Source: Alphaproteobacteria bacterium (GTDB lineage Bacteria; Pseudomonadota; Alphaproteobacteria; Micavibrionales; Micavibrionaceae). Taken from it: 32,057 nt of DNA. This document shows, in pieces, positions 1 through 7,264 of the stretch. Made by a program: the position numbers and the translations under genes. Each line of letters starts with the position of its first letter. The first letter of the stretch is position 1. The notes below the pieces were generated by a model. It ran no database searches and had not been told where the DNA came from. It was given only the letters and a program-made list of their open reading frames with translations. The DNA is taken from positions 1 through 32,057 of the forward strand of contig JAIXWE010000090.1 of the NCBI GenBank assembly GCA_027482195.1, read 5' to 3'.

Positions 1-104
1 GAGAGAAAGAAAAAAAATCCGACAAAAAGAACCAAAAGAAAAAGGCGAATGGTCCATTTTACGAGAGGTGATTGTGGTTTTTTTTCAATCGGCGGAAGAT
101 ACAT
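1..104 (-). CDS. N-terminal fragment of an unrecognised membrane protein (runs off the window)
   Basis: This open frame is not in the ORF track because the window edge cuts it. It starts 4 nt after the stop of the pseudouridine synthase gene. A strong ribosome binding site, AGAAGGA, lies about 8 nt before the ATG inside the end of that gene. The readable part is 34 residues: a polar, Pro/Lys-rich head of about 17 residues beginning MYLPPIEKK, then a very hydrophobic stretch of Leu, Val and Phe that looks like a membrane anchor or uncleaved signal. The tight spacing says it is cotranscribed and probably translationally coupled with the upstream gene. No family can be named from so little sequence. 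Confidence 0.65.
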   Translation of the reverse strand, partial: MYLPPIEKKPQSPLVKWTIRLFLLVLFVGFFFFL

Positions 105-108
105 GGGG

Positions 109-1080
109 CTAATCCTTCTTTTGAAAAGGGTCGTCAACATCAACGGGAAATTGAAAGGCTTGCCAACTTTTTATCAACTCTGGCGGCAAGGGCGCTTTGA
201 TATCAAGAATATTTTGCGTGGTGGGGTGCTTAAAAATAATCTGCGCCGCATGAAGATGAAGCCGCCCATCAAGGCCGTGTTCATCAATAAGCGAAACAAA
301 GCCGCCATATTTTTCATCACCCAAGATCGGCGTGCCAAGAAGATCAGCACTATGCACACGAATTTGATGCATACGCCCCGTGCGCGGCCAAAATGCAGCA
401 AACGCAACATCATTATTGTGAGCAATAATACGGTATGATGTTCGCGATGGTTTTCCATGAATATTGTCAATGACAACCGCTTCCTTACGTGCGCCCTCAC
501 CTTTTATGATGCCACCTTCAATATCACCGCTTTGATGAGAGGGAATTGGTGAGATAAGCGCATAATAAATTTTCTTGATATCACGGCTTTCAAAAAGCTT
601 ACCCAAATTCTGGGTCATGCGTAACGAACGCGCGCATACCAAAAGACCAGATGTATCACGATCCAAACGATGCACCAAACGCGGACGTACACCTTTTTTA
701 TTGATCAAACACCCCAACATTCCATCAATATGACGGCGAATATGTGGCCCGCCTTGAACGGGAAGCCCGTAAGGTTTGTTGAGAATAAGAATTTCACCAT
801 CGTCATAAAGCGTGATTGAGTCGAGAAAATTTTTATCATCATCGTGTGGCGTGAAGGTTCCCACACGCGGCTTTTCTTCAAATGGCGGAAGTCGAACCGT
901 TTGACCAAAAAATAAACGCGTATCTGTTTTTACGCGCTTGCCGTCGACACGCACCTGACCCGTGCGCACCATTTTTTGAAGAAGCGCATAAGGCGCGCGC
1001 GGCAAGGTTTTCTTTAGCCAGCGATCAAGACGTTGACCATCGTCATCTTCCGTTACCTGAAATTGCCGCACATCTTGCAT
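109..1080 (-). CDS. rluC: RluA-family 23S rRNA pseudouridine synthase (RluC/RluD-like)
   Basis: The protein isomerises specific uridines in rRNA to pseudouridine. The N-terminal ~65 residues form an S4-like RNA-binding domain (GQRLDRWLKK ... GQVRVDGKRV), followed by the RluA catalytic domain. The catalytic signature HRLDRDTSG is intact, with the catalytic Asp at about residue 140. Later conserved elements are RTGRMHQIRVH and ILGDEKYG. I chose the ATG at 1080 (323 aa). The ORF track's 341-aa version uses a GTG and would overlap the upstream gene, while 1080 lies 4 nt after that gene's stop. The S4 domain plus this length fits RluC or RluD; RluC is the more common assignment in this neighbourhood, but the target uridines cannot be read from sequence. 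Confidence 0.9.
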   Translation of the reverse strand: MQDVRQFQVTEDDDGQRLDRWLKKTLPRAPYALLQKMVRTGQVRVDGKRVKTDTRLFFGQTVRLPPFEEKPRVGTFTPHDDDKNFLDSITLYDDGEILILNKPYGLPVQGGPHIRRHIDGMLGCLINKKGVRPRLVHRLDRDTSGLLVCARSLRMTQNLGKLFESRDIKKIYYALISPIPSHQSGDIEGGIIKGEGARKEAVVIDNIHGKPSRTSYRIIAHNNDVAFAAFWPRTGRMHQIRVHSADLLGTPILGDEKYGGFVSLIDEHGLDGRLHLHAAQIIFKHPTTQNILDIKAPLPPELIKSWQAFQFPVDVDDPFQKKD

Positions 1081-1084
1081 AAGC

Positions 1085-1981
1085 CTATTGTGCCTTATTT
1101 TGCGAGGAAGGAACACCCCAGATCCACCCCTCACATCCTAGAATTTCTTCGTGAATATTCCCGATAGTGTCATGGATGTCAGGTTGATATTTTGCAAGAA
1201 AACGAAGCCCCGCGGCTGAGATGATCGCATCGGCAAGATGATCAGTAAGATTTTGATGTGGTGCAATTTTTACACGAAAAAAACTCAAAGCCTCTTGCAA
1301 CTCTGCCCAGTCCCTTATTTTTGTATCTTTATCTTGCGCCATTTTGTGAAAAAGTCGCGGATAAATCTCGGTAATCACAATATCGGCCGCTTCACATCTT
1401 TCTTTTGAGTCATATGGCCAGATTGCAACCCGCCCCGGCATATTTTGCATCAAAGAATGTGCAAGGCGCATACCGCTCAAACCCCCTTTGCCAACTTGTT
1501 TTGGGCCAATGAGTTTAAACGGGCTTTCTGGTGAGCCCAAACCCAAAGCGGCACATTGTGTTTCAACAATACGTTGCGAGAGAGAAAAATTTTCTGGTTT
1601 CTTGCCACTATGCCAAAAATATTTTTGATATGTTTTATGAGTCCAAAAGCGTGCGGCCGAGAAATTATCTTCATCCTGACAAATTCTATGAACCCCCGCC
1701 CATAAATCTTTTGCTGTGGCATTCTTGCCAAATTGTTTTTTAACAACGGAATGCGCATAACCAAAATTACAATCAATGCCGATCAGATAACGATGACCCG
1801 GCGCAAGATTTAAAATATAATCAGCGACATCTTGGCGTGACCAAAATTTTTGCGATGGCGGCGCGATGATCTTAACGGTTGGTGATGTAAAATACGCCTG
1901 TGCCACAGCGATTGCGGGTGTTTGTACAGGCTTTAACGCACCCGACCAATCGATCGCGATGAATGTATCAAATTCTTTCAT
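1085..1981 (-). CDS. DUF429-like protein of unknown function (probable RNase H-like fold)
   Basis: This 298-aa protein has no signal peptide or membrane segment. It starts with FIAIDWSGA, a hydrophobic strand ending in an acidic residue as in RNase H-fold proteins. Further spaced acidic motifs are LIGIDCNFGYA near residue 80, TEIYPRLF near residue 200 and DHLADAIISAAGLR near residue 250. This pattern (Asp strand, E-YP motif, late D-A-AA helix) resembles DUF429 proteins, whose activity is not established. The assignment is my reading of motifs, not a search result. It sits 15 nt after the Do-like protease and 4 nt before rluC, so it belongs to the same transcript. No SD is visible before its ATG, so it may be weakly translated. 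Nuclease activity would be speculation. Confidence 0.75.
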   Translation of the reverse strand: MKEFDTFIAIDWSGALKPVQTPAIAVAQAYFTSPTVKIIAPPSQKFWSRQDVADYILNLAPGHRYLIGIDCNFGYAHSVVKKQFGKNATAKDLWAGVHRICQDEDNFSAARFWTHKTYQKYFWHSGKKPENFSLSQRIVETQCAALGLGSPESPFKLIGPKQVGKGGLSGMRLAHSLMQNMPGRVAIWPYDSKERCEAADIVITEIYPRLFHKMAQDKDTKIRDWAELQEALSFFRVKIAPHQNLTDHLADAIISAAGLRFLAKYQPDIHDTIGNIHEEILGCEGWIWGVPSSQNKAQ

Positions 1982-1996
1982 AAGAATTTTTGATGA

Positions 1997-3406
1997 TTAT
2001 TTAACAACAAGATTACGCTCCTGACCATTTGAGCGAATGGTGAGAATCCAACCTGGCGGCGAAATTGAATCTAAAATACGTTGCACATCTTGGCTTGCGG
2101 AGATTTTTTTGCGGTTAATGGCGACAATCACATCCCCCACGGTGACCAAGCGCGAAGCGATTGAGCGCGGTGCAAGTGCGGTCACCACCACACCGGAATC
2201 TTCATTCTTTAAACCCAATTCGGTTGCCAATGCGGGGTTAATGTTCGCAACGCGTGCACCCGACAATGGATTTTGGCCTGTAATTGTTATCTCATCACGT
2301 GCGGGTTGATCGGGCGGAGCAATCGCCTTCATCGTCACCGTATCGGGCTTTCCTTGGCGCAAGATGTTCAAATTTGCCTCACCGCCAATGGGAATCATAG
2401 CGAGGCGAAAACGCAATTCAGACGCATCACGAATTTTACGCCCGTCAATTGCAGTGACAACATCACCTGTTTTTAATCCGGCCTCACGCGCGGGGGAAAG
2501 CGGATGAAGGTTAGCGATTAAAGCGCCAGACACGCTGGACAGCCCCAATGAATTTGCAATTGCGGACGTCACGTTTTGTGCACTTAAGCCCACCCATGGG
2601 CGGATCACGGAACCACCTTTTGTCACCTGACCCGCCTTGGCCGCCGCCAAAATCGTTGCAACCATTTCTGAGGGAATTGAAAAACCAATGCCGAGTGACC
2701 CGCCGTCACGCGAATAAATGGCGGAATTAATCCCCACCACACCGCCGTCCATCGACACCAACGGCCCACCAGAATTTCCCGGGTTAATCGCGGCATCAGT
2801 TTGGATGAAGAAATTAAAATCATTGATATTGAGCGATGAGCGTGCGAGGGCCGAGACAATCCCGCTTGTCACCGTTTGCCCAACACCAAACGGATTTCCG
2901 ATCGCAAGAACAAGATCGCCAACTTGTAAATTCTCAGAAGGTTGCAGATTTGCAAAAGGAACTTTTTCATTTTTTGTATCAAGCTTTAAAAGAGCCAGAT
3001 CCGATGCCGGATCATTTAACGTGACAATGGCCGGAAATTCGCGCCCGTCACTCAACATCACCGTAATTTCACGCGCGCCCTTAATGACATGGGCGTTGGT
3101 AACAGCCAGGCCCGTGGGATCAAGAATAACGCCCGAGCCAAGCGAGCTTTCAAGGCGTTGACGCGGCACACCAAACCCGAATTGGCGCTCTAAGAGCGGG
3201 CCAAAAAACGGGTCATTGGCAAGCGGGTTAAAGCTGCGCGTCTCCACCACGCGTTTGGTGTAAATATTGACCACCGCCGGTGAAATTTTTTTGACCAAAG
3301 GCGAAAAGCTCAGCTGGATTTGCTGAGGCGATTGCGGCACTTGGGAGACTTGCGCCCAAGCGGGAAAAGCAATAAGGGAAAATAAAATCAGAATGAAAAA
3401 GCGCAT
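1997..3406 (-). CDS. degP: Do-family periplasmic serine endoprotease (DegP/DegQ/HtrA type)
   Basis: The 469-aa protein is an envelope quality-control protease that degrades or refolds misfolded periplasmic proteins. A signal peptide covers residues 1-19 with a likely cleavage after FPAWA. The trypsin-like domain carries the full triad: His106 in TNAHVIKG, Asp136 in NDPASDLALL and Ser212 in NPGNSGGPL. Two PDZ domains follow (about residues 270-350 and 370-465), giving the DegP/DegQ architecture. No in-frame start exists upstream of the ATG at 3406. The gene is 50 nt after rplQ and precedes the DUF429-like gene by 15 nt. No normal SD is seen; instead an 8-bp hairpin abuts the start codon (see separate entry). 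DegP, DegQ and the MucD-like types cannot be separated here. Confidence 0.93.
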   Translation of the reverse strand: MRFFILILFSLIAFPAWAQVSQVPQSPQQIQLSFSPLVKKISPAVVNIYTKRVVETRSFNPLANDPFFGPLLERQFGFGVPRQRLESSLGSGVILDPTGLAVTNAHVIKGAREITVMLSDGREFPAIVTLNDPASDLALLKLDTKNEKVPFANLQPSENLQVGDLVLAIGNPFGVGQTVTSGIVSALARSSLNINDFNFFIQTDAAINPGNSGGPLVSMDGGVVGINSAIYSRDGGSLGIGFSIPSEMVATILAAAKAGQVTKGGSVIRPWVGLSAQNVTSAIANSLGLSSVSGALIANLHPLSPAREAGLKTGDVVTAIDGRKIRDASELRFRLAMIPIGGEANLNILRQGKPDTVTMKAIAPPDQPARDEITITGQNPLSGARVANINPALATELGLKNEDSGVVVTALAPRSIASRLVTVGDVIVAINRKKISASQDVQRILDSISPPGWILTIRSNGQERNLVVK

Positions 3407-3407
3407 A

Positions 3408-3429
3408 CCGCCAAAATAGTATTTGGCGG
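3408..3429 (-). promoter_or_regulatory. Hairpin directly abutting the degP start codon
   Basis: A perfect 8-bp inverted repeat, CCGCCAAA and TTTGGCGG with a 6-nt loop, ends one base before the degP ATG. The only SD-like bases (GGCGG) lie inside its 3' arm, so folding of the mRNA would hide the initiation region. It has no T-run, so it is a poor terminator for rplQ. A translational control element or an mRNA processing site is possible; that is inference. Confidence 0.5.
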
Positions 3430-3456
3430 CAGCAAACTCAAGAATTACCGATAAAA

Positions 3457-3948
3457 TTATTCGGCTTCTTTTGATTTTTCTTTATTGGCTTTTTTGACTG
3501 ATTTTTTTGGAACCGTCATCTCATCCGCAGGACCGGCAGGAGCTTGCGCCTCGTCCATAACTTGACCGGAATCTTGACCTTTGGCCGCAGGGTCGCGATC
3601 AACAAACTCAATCACCGCCATTGGAGCCGCATCGCCATAACGAAAGCCAGCTTTCAAAACACGGCAATAGCCACCCGGACGGGTTGCATAACGCGCAGAG
3701 AGTGTTGAAAATAATTTTGCAACCATCGCATCATCACGCAATTGCGCAAAAGCCAAACGGCGATTTGCAAGACCACCTTTTTTGCCCATGGTGATGAGTT
3801 TTTCAACATAAGGGCGGAGTTCTTTTGCCTTGGGCAAGGTGGTGACAATTTGTTCATGCTTGATGAGAGCGTTCGCCATATTCGCAAAAAGCGCACGACG
3901 ATGTGATTCCGTACGATTTAATTTACGTTGTTTTAGTCCATGTTTCAT
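3457..3948 (-). CDS. rplQ: 50S ribosomal protein L17
   Basis: L17 is a large-subunit protein near the peptide exit tunnel. The start [20 protein letters not shown] and the block [11 protein letters not shown] are diagnostic, and [21 protein letters not shown] closes the conserved core at about residue 118. The protein is 163 aa against about 127 in E. coli. The extra ~45 residues are a low-complexity tail, first acidic with Ala and Pro, then Lys-rich, typical of a disordered extension. SD AAAGGAG lies 7 nt before the ATG. It follows rpoA as usual, but behind an unusually long and structured 195-nt spacer. Confidence 0.98.
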   Translation of the reverse strand: MKHGLKQRKLNRTESHRRALFANMANALIKHEQIVTTLPKAKELRPYVEKLITMGKKGGLANRRLAFAQLRDDAMVAKLFSTLSARYATRPGGYCRVLKAGFRYGDAAPMAVIEFVDRDPAAKGQDSGQVMDEAQAPAGPADEMTVPKKSVKKANKEKSKEAE

Positions 3949-4143
3949 CGCGTGTCTCCTTTACGCTGGCTGCGGCCTTAACGGGTAAGGCCATTTTATA
4001 TTCACAAGGCACGATGAAACTCCGTTACCTTGTGCTGCGGATCACCATGATCCGAATTTTTAGATGCGAACAAATTCTTCGATTTGCTTCGCGGGTTTTG
4101 TTTGCGAACAAATTCTTCGATTTGCTTCGCTATCAATTAAAGA
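3949..4143 (-). other. Structured spacer between rpoA and rplQ
   Basis: This 195-nt gap holds no gene but is crowded with inverted repeats: GGCCTTA/TAAGGCC (3974-3992, loop 5), CACAAGG/CCTTGTG (4003-4034, loop 18), GGATCA/TGATCC (4039-4053, loop 3) and two copies of a 28-bp direct repeat (4065-4130). As part of the rpoA-rplQ transcript it would fold into a chain of hairpins. Possible roles are mRNA processing or stabilisation, or control of L17 translation. None has a good T-run, so simple termination is not indicated. Confidence 0.6.
4065..4130. repeat. Two perfect 28-bp direct repeats, 38-bp period, each with an internal hairpin
   Basis: The 28-bp unit starts TGCGAACAAATTC and ends GATTTGCTTCGC. 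It occurs at 4065-4092 and again at 4103-4130 without a mismatch, 10 bp apart. Each copy is itself palindromic: GCGAACAAAT pairs with ATTTGCTTCGC with one bulged base. The end of one copy can also pair with the start of the other (TTCGC/GCGAA). It resembles short palindromic repetitive elements that are scattered in some alphaproteobacterial genomes; whether it recurs elsewhere in this genome cannot be seen. Confidence 0.85.
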
Positions 4144-5169
4144 TTATGAAGCAAACGGATCATCCATTTTGCGGGCTAAATCTTCGATATTCTCAGGTGG
4201 CCATCCTTCGATTTGCATGCCGAGATGCAAGCCCATGATGGTCAATACTTCTTTGATCTCGTTCAATGACTTACGGCCAAAGTTTGGTGTGCGCAACATT
4301 TCGCTTTCTGTTTTTTGAACAAGGTCACCAATATAAATGATGTTGTCGTTCTTGAGACAGTTTGCGGAACGTACCGACAATTCCAACTCTTCCACTTTTT
4401 TCAACAAATTGCGATTGAATGGCAATGAGTCTTCTTCGCGGGATGATTTTACATCTTTTGGATCTTCGAAATTGATGAAAACTTGCAATTGGTCTTGCAA
4501 GATACGCGCGGCATAAGCAACCGCATCTTCCGGAGATACAACACCATTTGTTTCAACATTCATGGTGAGTTTATCGTAATCGGTGATTTGACCCACGCGG
4601 GTATCTTCTACATCATACGAAACTTTGCGTACAGGTGAAAAAATACTGTCAACCGGGATGAGACCAACAGGCGCATCTTCCGGACGGTTTTGCGCAGCAG
4701 GGCGATATCCTTTGCCCGTATTCACGGTCATTTCCATCTCAAACTTCGCACCTTTATCCAATGTGCAAATGACAAGATCCGGATTCATGATTTCAATATC
4801 CGCACCCGCTTCGATCATGCCTGCGGTTACTTCGCAAGGGCCTTCTGCCGATAAGCGCATGCGCTTTGGACCTTCAACATGCATGCGCACGGCAATAGCC
4901 TTGATGTTTAAAATAATGTCTGTGACATCTTCACGAACGCCTTCGATGGTCGAAAATTCATGCTGAACCCCAGCAATTTTCACAGCCGTAATCGCAGCAC
5001 CTTGAAGTGAAGAAAGCAAAATGCGACGCAAGGCGTTTCCAAGCGTCAAACCAAAGCCACGCTCTAATGGCTCCACAACAATTTTACCAAAGTTTTTGGT
5101 GGTGCGGCTCCGCTCAACATCCACTTTGCTCGGTTTGATCAATTCCTGCCAGTTTTTTTGAATCAGCAT
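4144..5169 (-). CDS. rpoA: DNA-directed RNA polymerase alpha subunit
   Basis: RpoA nucleates assembly of RNA polymerase and contacts activators and UP elements. The 341-aa protein has the usual two domains: the N-terminal dimerisation domain (about 1-235, with [22 protein letters not shown]) and the C-terminal DNA-binding domain (about 255-330, with [13 protein letters not shown] and [16 protein letters not shown]). The Arg that contacts DNA in E. coli (R265) is present in [16 protein letters not shown] lies upstream of the ATG. It follows rpsK with a 75-nt gap and precedes rplQ, the normal alphaproteobacterial order lacking rpsD. Confidence 0.98.
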   Translation of the reverse strand: MLIQKNWQELIKPSKVDVERSRTTKNFGKIVVEPLERGFGLTLGNALRRILLSSLQGAAITAVKIAGVQHEFSTIEGVREDVTDIILNIKAIAVRMHVEGPKRMRLSAEGPCEVTAGMIEAGADIEIMNPDLVICTLDKGAKFEMEMTVNTGKGYRPAAQNRPEDAPVGLIPVDSIFSPVRKVSYDVEDTRVGQITDYDKLTMNVETNGVVSPEDAVAYAARILQDQLQVFINFEDPKDVKSSREEDSLPFNRNLLKKVEELELSVRSANCLKNDNIIYIGDLVQKTESEMLRTPNFGRKSLNEIKEVLTIMGLHLGMQIEGWPPENIEDLARKMDDPFAS

Positions 5170-5208
5170 GCCTTTTTCCTTACAGTTTAAAAATAAAAAA
5201 CCTTAAAA

Positions 5209-5232
5209 TGCCGCAGGAAGAAACCCGCGGCA
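5209..5232 (-). promoter_or_regulatory. Hairpin between rpsK and rpoA
   Basis: TGCCGC and GCGGCA form a 6-bp GC-rich stem around a 12-nt loop just after the rpsK stop, followed on the transcript by TTTT and then an AT-rich stretch with a T6 run. It could give partial termination or mark a processing site between the ribosomal and polymerase genes. The long loop makes it a weak intrinsic terminator. Confidence 0.4.
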
Positions 5233-5244
5233 CACTTCAAACTT

Positions 5245-5661
5245 TTAGACGCGACGACGCTTGCGCGGACGCACACCATTGTGTGGGATCGGTGTGATGT
5301 CCTTAATGCCACGAATCACAAGCCCGATCGATTGAAGCGCACGCAAAGCGGATTCACGCCCCGAACCAGGGCCCTTCACTTCAACATCCACTTCACGCAA
5401 GCCGTGCTCTTGAGCCTTACGTCCCGCATCTTCGGCCGCAATCTGAGCCGCATAAGGGGTTGATTTACGTGAGCCTTTAAAGCCCATCGCGCCCGATGTT
5501 GACCAAGAGATTGTGTTCCCTTGCATATCGGTGATGGTCACGTGTGTGTTGTTAAAAGATGCATTGATGCGCGCAACACCCGAATGAATGTTTTTGCGTA
5601 CAATTTTTTTCTTGATGCCTTTACCGGAAGCTTTACCGGATGATTTTGGTGGGGGTGCCAT
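5245..5661 (-). CDS. rpsK: 30S ribosomal protein S11
   Basis: S11 sits on the 30S platform and helps shape the Shine-Dalgarno binding site. The conserved blocks are [42 protein letters not shown] and the C-terminal [15 protein letters not shown]. It is 138 aa, slightly longer than the 129 aa of E. coli because of a Lys/Ser-rich N-terminal stretch ([17 protein letters not shown]). SD AGAAGGT precedes the ATG. It lies 31 nt after rpsM. Confidence 0.98.
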   Translation of the reverse strand: MAPPPKSSGKASGKGIKKKIVRKNIHSGVARINASFNNTHVTITDMQGNTISWSTSGAMGFKGSRKSTPYAAQIAAEDAGRKAQEHGLREVDVEVKGPGSGRESALRALQSIGLVIRGIKDITPIPHNGVRPRKRRRV

Positions 5662-5692
5662 TGTTTGCTACCTTCTTAAAAGATGTCACGAA

Positions 5693-6076
5693 TTATTTCT
5701 TACCAACAGGCTTTTTGCCAGCAATCGGCTTCGCAGGACCTTTGCGTGTCCGCGCGTTCGATTGCGTGCGTTGTCCACGCACAGGCAAGCCTTTGCGATG
5801 ACGCAAGCCGCGATAGCATTGCATGTCGATCAAGCGCTTGATGTTGAGTGAGACCTCACGGCGCAAATCACCTTCGATGGGGAAGCGACCTGTTTCAATG
5901 AGTTTACGAATTTTGTTTAATTCGTCTTCAGTCAGATCTTTCATACGACGCGCAAAATCAATTCCCACTTCTGTACAAATGGTTTCCGCCGTGTGACGGC
6001 CAATACCATGAATGTAAGTCAGAGAAATGATGGCGCGCTTGTTGTCAGGAATATTGACACCAGAGATACGGGCCAT
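5693..6076 (-). CDS. rpsM: 30S ribosomal protein S13
   Basis: S13 is at the head of the 30S subunit and makes bridges to the 50S. Diagnostic parts are [27 protein letters not shown] at the start and [27 protein letters not shown] near the end. The ORF track begins seven residues earlier at MLKGASK; those codons actually contain the SD AAAGGAG, so I use the ATG at 6076 (127 aa). It is the first gene of the rpsM-rpsK-rpoA-rplQ transcript, which here begins at its own promoter because an opposite-strand gene separates it from adk. Confidence 0.97.
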   Translation of the reverse strand: MARISGVNIPDNKRAIISLTYIHGIGRHTAETICTEVGIDFARRMKDLTEDELNKIRKLIETGRFPIEGDLRREVSLNIKRLIDMQCYRGLRHRKGLPVRGQRTQSNARTRKGPAKPIAGKKPVGKK

Positions 6077-6129
6077 TTTCGATGCTCCTTTAAGCATTTA
6101 TGCAGGAAAACCTGCGGTTGATTTCAAGC

Positions 6130-6214
6130 CGAACCGTAAAACGAAATATCGCGCCGGTTCGTAAGCCAATTTTTCTGACGAGAAAAAAGAAGAAAAAATC
6201 CTTGTAAAACAAGG
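6130..6214 (-). promoter_or_regulatory. Structured rpsM leader with an attenuator-like hairpin
   Basis: Between the predicted promoter and rpsM there is a leader of about 165 nt. It holds CCTTG-TTTTA-CAAGG (6200-6214) followed on the transcript by ATTTTTT, which has the form of a weak intrinsic terminator. Further down is a perfect 7-bp inverted repeat, CGAACCG/CGGTTCG (6130-6161, loop 18). This arrangement suggests transcription or translation control of the S13 operon, possibly autogenous. The regulator cannot be identified; rpsD (S4), the known regulator in E. coli, is not in this window. Confidence 0.4.
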
Positions 6215-6248
6215 GGTTTAAATCTTTTGCATCGCACAGAATGGGCGC

Positions 6249-6276
6249 ATATTAATTATTATTTTCGTTAAGTCAA
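6249..6276 (-). promoter_or_regulatory. Sigma70-type promoter for rpsM-rpsK-rpoA-rplQ
   Basis: On the minus strand TTGACT (-35) and TAATAT (-10) are separated by 16 bp. Transcription would start near 6241, about 165 nt before the rpsM ATG. This is one of the best promoter matches in the window and is needed because the gene before rpsM points the other way. Confidence 0.65.
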
Positions 6277-6281
6277 CTCTT

Positions 6282-6303
6282 TTATCCAAAAATCTGTGGA
6301 TAA
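6282..6303. promoter_or_regulatory. Inverted pair of DnaA-box-like sequences
   Basis: TGTGGATAA at 6295-6303 is the exact complement of the consensus DnaA box TTATCCACA. TTATCCAAA at 6282-6290 faces it and differs by one base. Together they form a 7-bp inverted repeat with an 8-bp loop, just upstream of the rpsM -35 and about 90 bp before the plus-strand gene. Binding by DnaA is an inference from the motif only; one good box can occur by chance. Confidence 0.4.
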
Positions 6304-6369
6304 GTCCAGCAATGGCTCCTTTTCTTTGTTTAGCAAGAGAAATAGCCAATTTTTACTCTCCATTAATAT

Positions 6370-6386
6370 GTTATGTATATCATAAC
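6370..6386. promoter_or_regulatory. Palindrome (possible operator) just before the amidase gene start
   Basis: GTTATG-TATAT-CATAAC is a 6-bp inverted repeat with a 5-bp centre, ending 3 nt before the ATG of the plus-strand gene. Its position fits an operator for a dimeric repressor, or a -10 region within a near-leaderless start. No SD is seen between it and the ATG. The rest of the divergent region up to 6312 is AT-rich, with only a weak -35-like TTTACT at 6352. Confidence 0.4.
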
Positions 6387-6389
6387 AAC

Positions 6390-7256
6390 ATGACAGACAA
6401 ATCACCGAAACGCCCCACTTCTGACTTCCCGCGCGCCGCGCAAGGAAACGTGTTGGTTGATTTTCTGAAGTTGCTTTCTTCGCAAATCCCAAGCACGCAA
6501 TCAACCCCGCAAAGCAAAGAAACGGTTGACAATGCTTTTACCCAATTTGGGGATTTCTTAACCAGTATGTTGCCCGACATGCCGGATATGCCGAGCATGG
6601 AGTCTGTTTCGAAAAACGTGCAACAGTTTTTGCGCGAAACGGGGATTACCAGTGCTATCGATAAAATTACGCCGGATAATTTTCCGACAAGCTTAAACGA
6701 TGCGAAACGCATGCTCACCGATATGCTCCCTGATTTTATGGGGTTTGGCCCAGAACGTTCACAAAAAGTGATTCAATATTCGATGAACGATGCGGCAAGT
6801 AAGGGTTATTGCGCAATGGGTGTAAGGCTAATTGGTGAAAAGTTAGGGTGGAATGTGCCGCAAGGTATCGGAAGCGCAACTGACTGGCCAACACAACTGA
6901 CAACGGAACGCGGATGGGTCAAGCTTGATGGTGTGCGCCCTGAAGACGCCCCACCCGGCTCCGTCCTTTACTTTAGTAATTACGAGGACGCCGGTAAAAA
7001 AGTGCCAGCAGGCGCAAAACCAGGATCTGGCGCATATCACGGCCATGTTGAGATTGTTTGCGAAGACCAAAATGGCGGCCGTACTTACGTTTCTGATGCC
7101 GCACGGCGTAACTATGGCGGATCTGTGCCCGGTAATTTTGGTGGCGTTTATTATTACGTCGGACCTGAAGCCGCAAAAGAATTTAATGGAACATTCTCAC
7201 CACAAAAAATGGCAACGCTGCGCCCTGATTTAGCGGCAAGTTTGGCACCGTCATAA
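6390..7256 (+). CDS. CHAP-like cysteine amidase/peptidase, opposite strand within the ribosomal cluster
   Basis: The 288-aa protein (start at MTDKSPKRPT) has two parts. Residues 1-120 are polar, with a Met/Pro/Asp-rich repeat (MLPDMPDMPSM) and no signal peptide or membrane segment. Residues 125-260 resemble CHAP/NlpC-type peptidoglycan amidohydrolases: GYCAMGVRLIGEKLG gives a candidate nucleophile Cys141, followed by ATDW, a PPGSVLYF strand, then YHGHVEIV with His219 and TYVSDAARRNYGG with Asp236. The order Cys, His, Asp matches the family, whose members cleave peptide bonds in peptidoglycan; the family call is from motifs, not a search. I preferred the ATG at 6390 because the 26 residues before it in the ORF track look non-coding, though no SD supports either start. 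It stands against its neighbours, 8 bp from the adk stop. With no export signal it may act inside the cell, leave by another secretion route, or be an effector. Confidence 0.75.
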   Translation: MTDKSPKRPTSDFPRAAQGNVLVDFLKLLSSQIPSTQSTPQSKETVDNAFTQFGDFLTSMLPDMPDMPSMESVSKNVQQFLRETGITSAIDKITPDNFPTSLNDAKRMLTDMLPDFMGFGPERSQKVIQYSMNDAASKGYCAMGVRLIGEKLGWNVPQGIGSATDWPTQLTTERGWVKLDGVRPEDAPPGSVLYFSNYEDAGKKVPAGAKPGSGAYHGHVEIVCEDQNGGRTYVSDAARRNYGGSVPGNFGGVYYYVGPEAAKEFNGTFSPQKMATLRPDLAASLAPS

Positions 7257-7264
7257 ATTTTTAT

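Noticed and set aside
49-438. Plus-strand ORF of 129 aa
   Set aside because: It lies antisense to the well-supported pseudouridine synthase gene and has no recognisable protein pattern or SD.
1081-1134. 18-residue N-terminal extension of the pseudouridine synthase
   Set aside because: It begins at GTG inside the upstream gene; the ATG at 1080 is directly after that gene's stop.
4065-4130. Possible CRISPR array
   Set aside because: Only two repeats with a 10-bp gap and no cas genes; the units are palindromic elements, not a repeat-spacer array.
6282-6303. Possible replication origin
   Set aside because: Only one exact DnaA box and one near match, no cluster of boxes and no dnaA, gidA or parA genes nearby.
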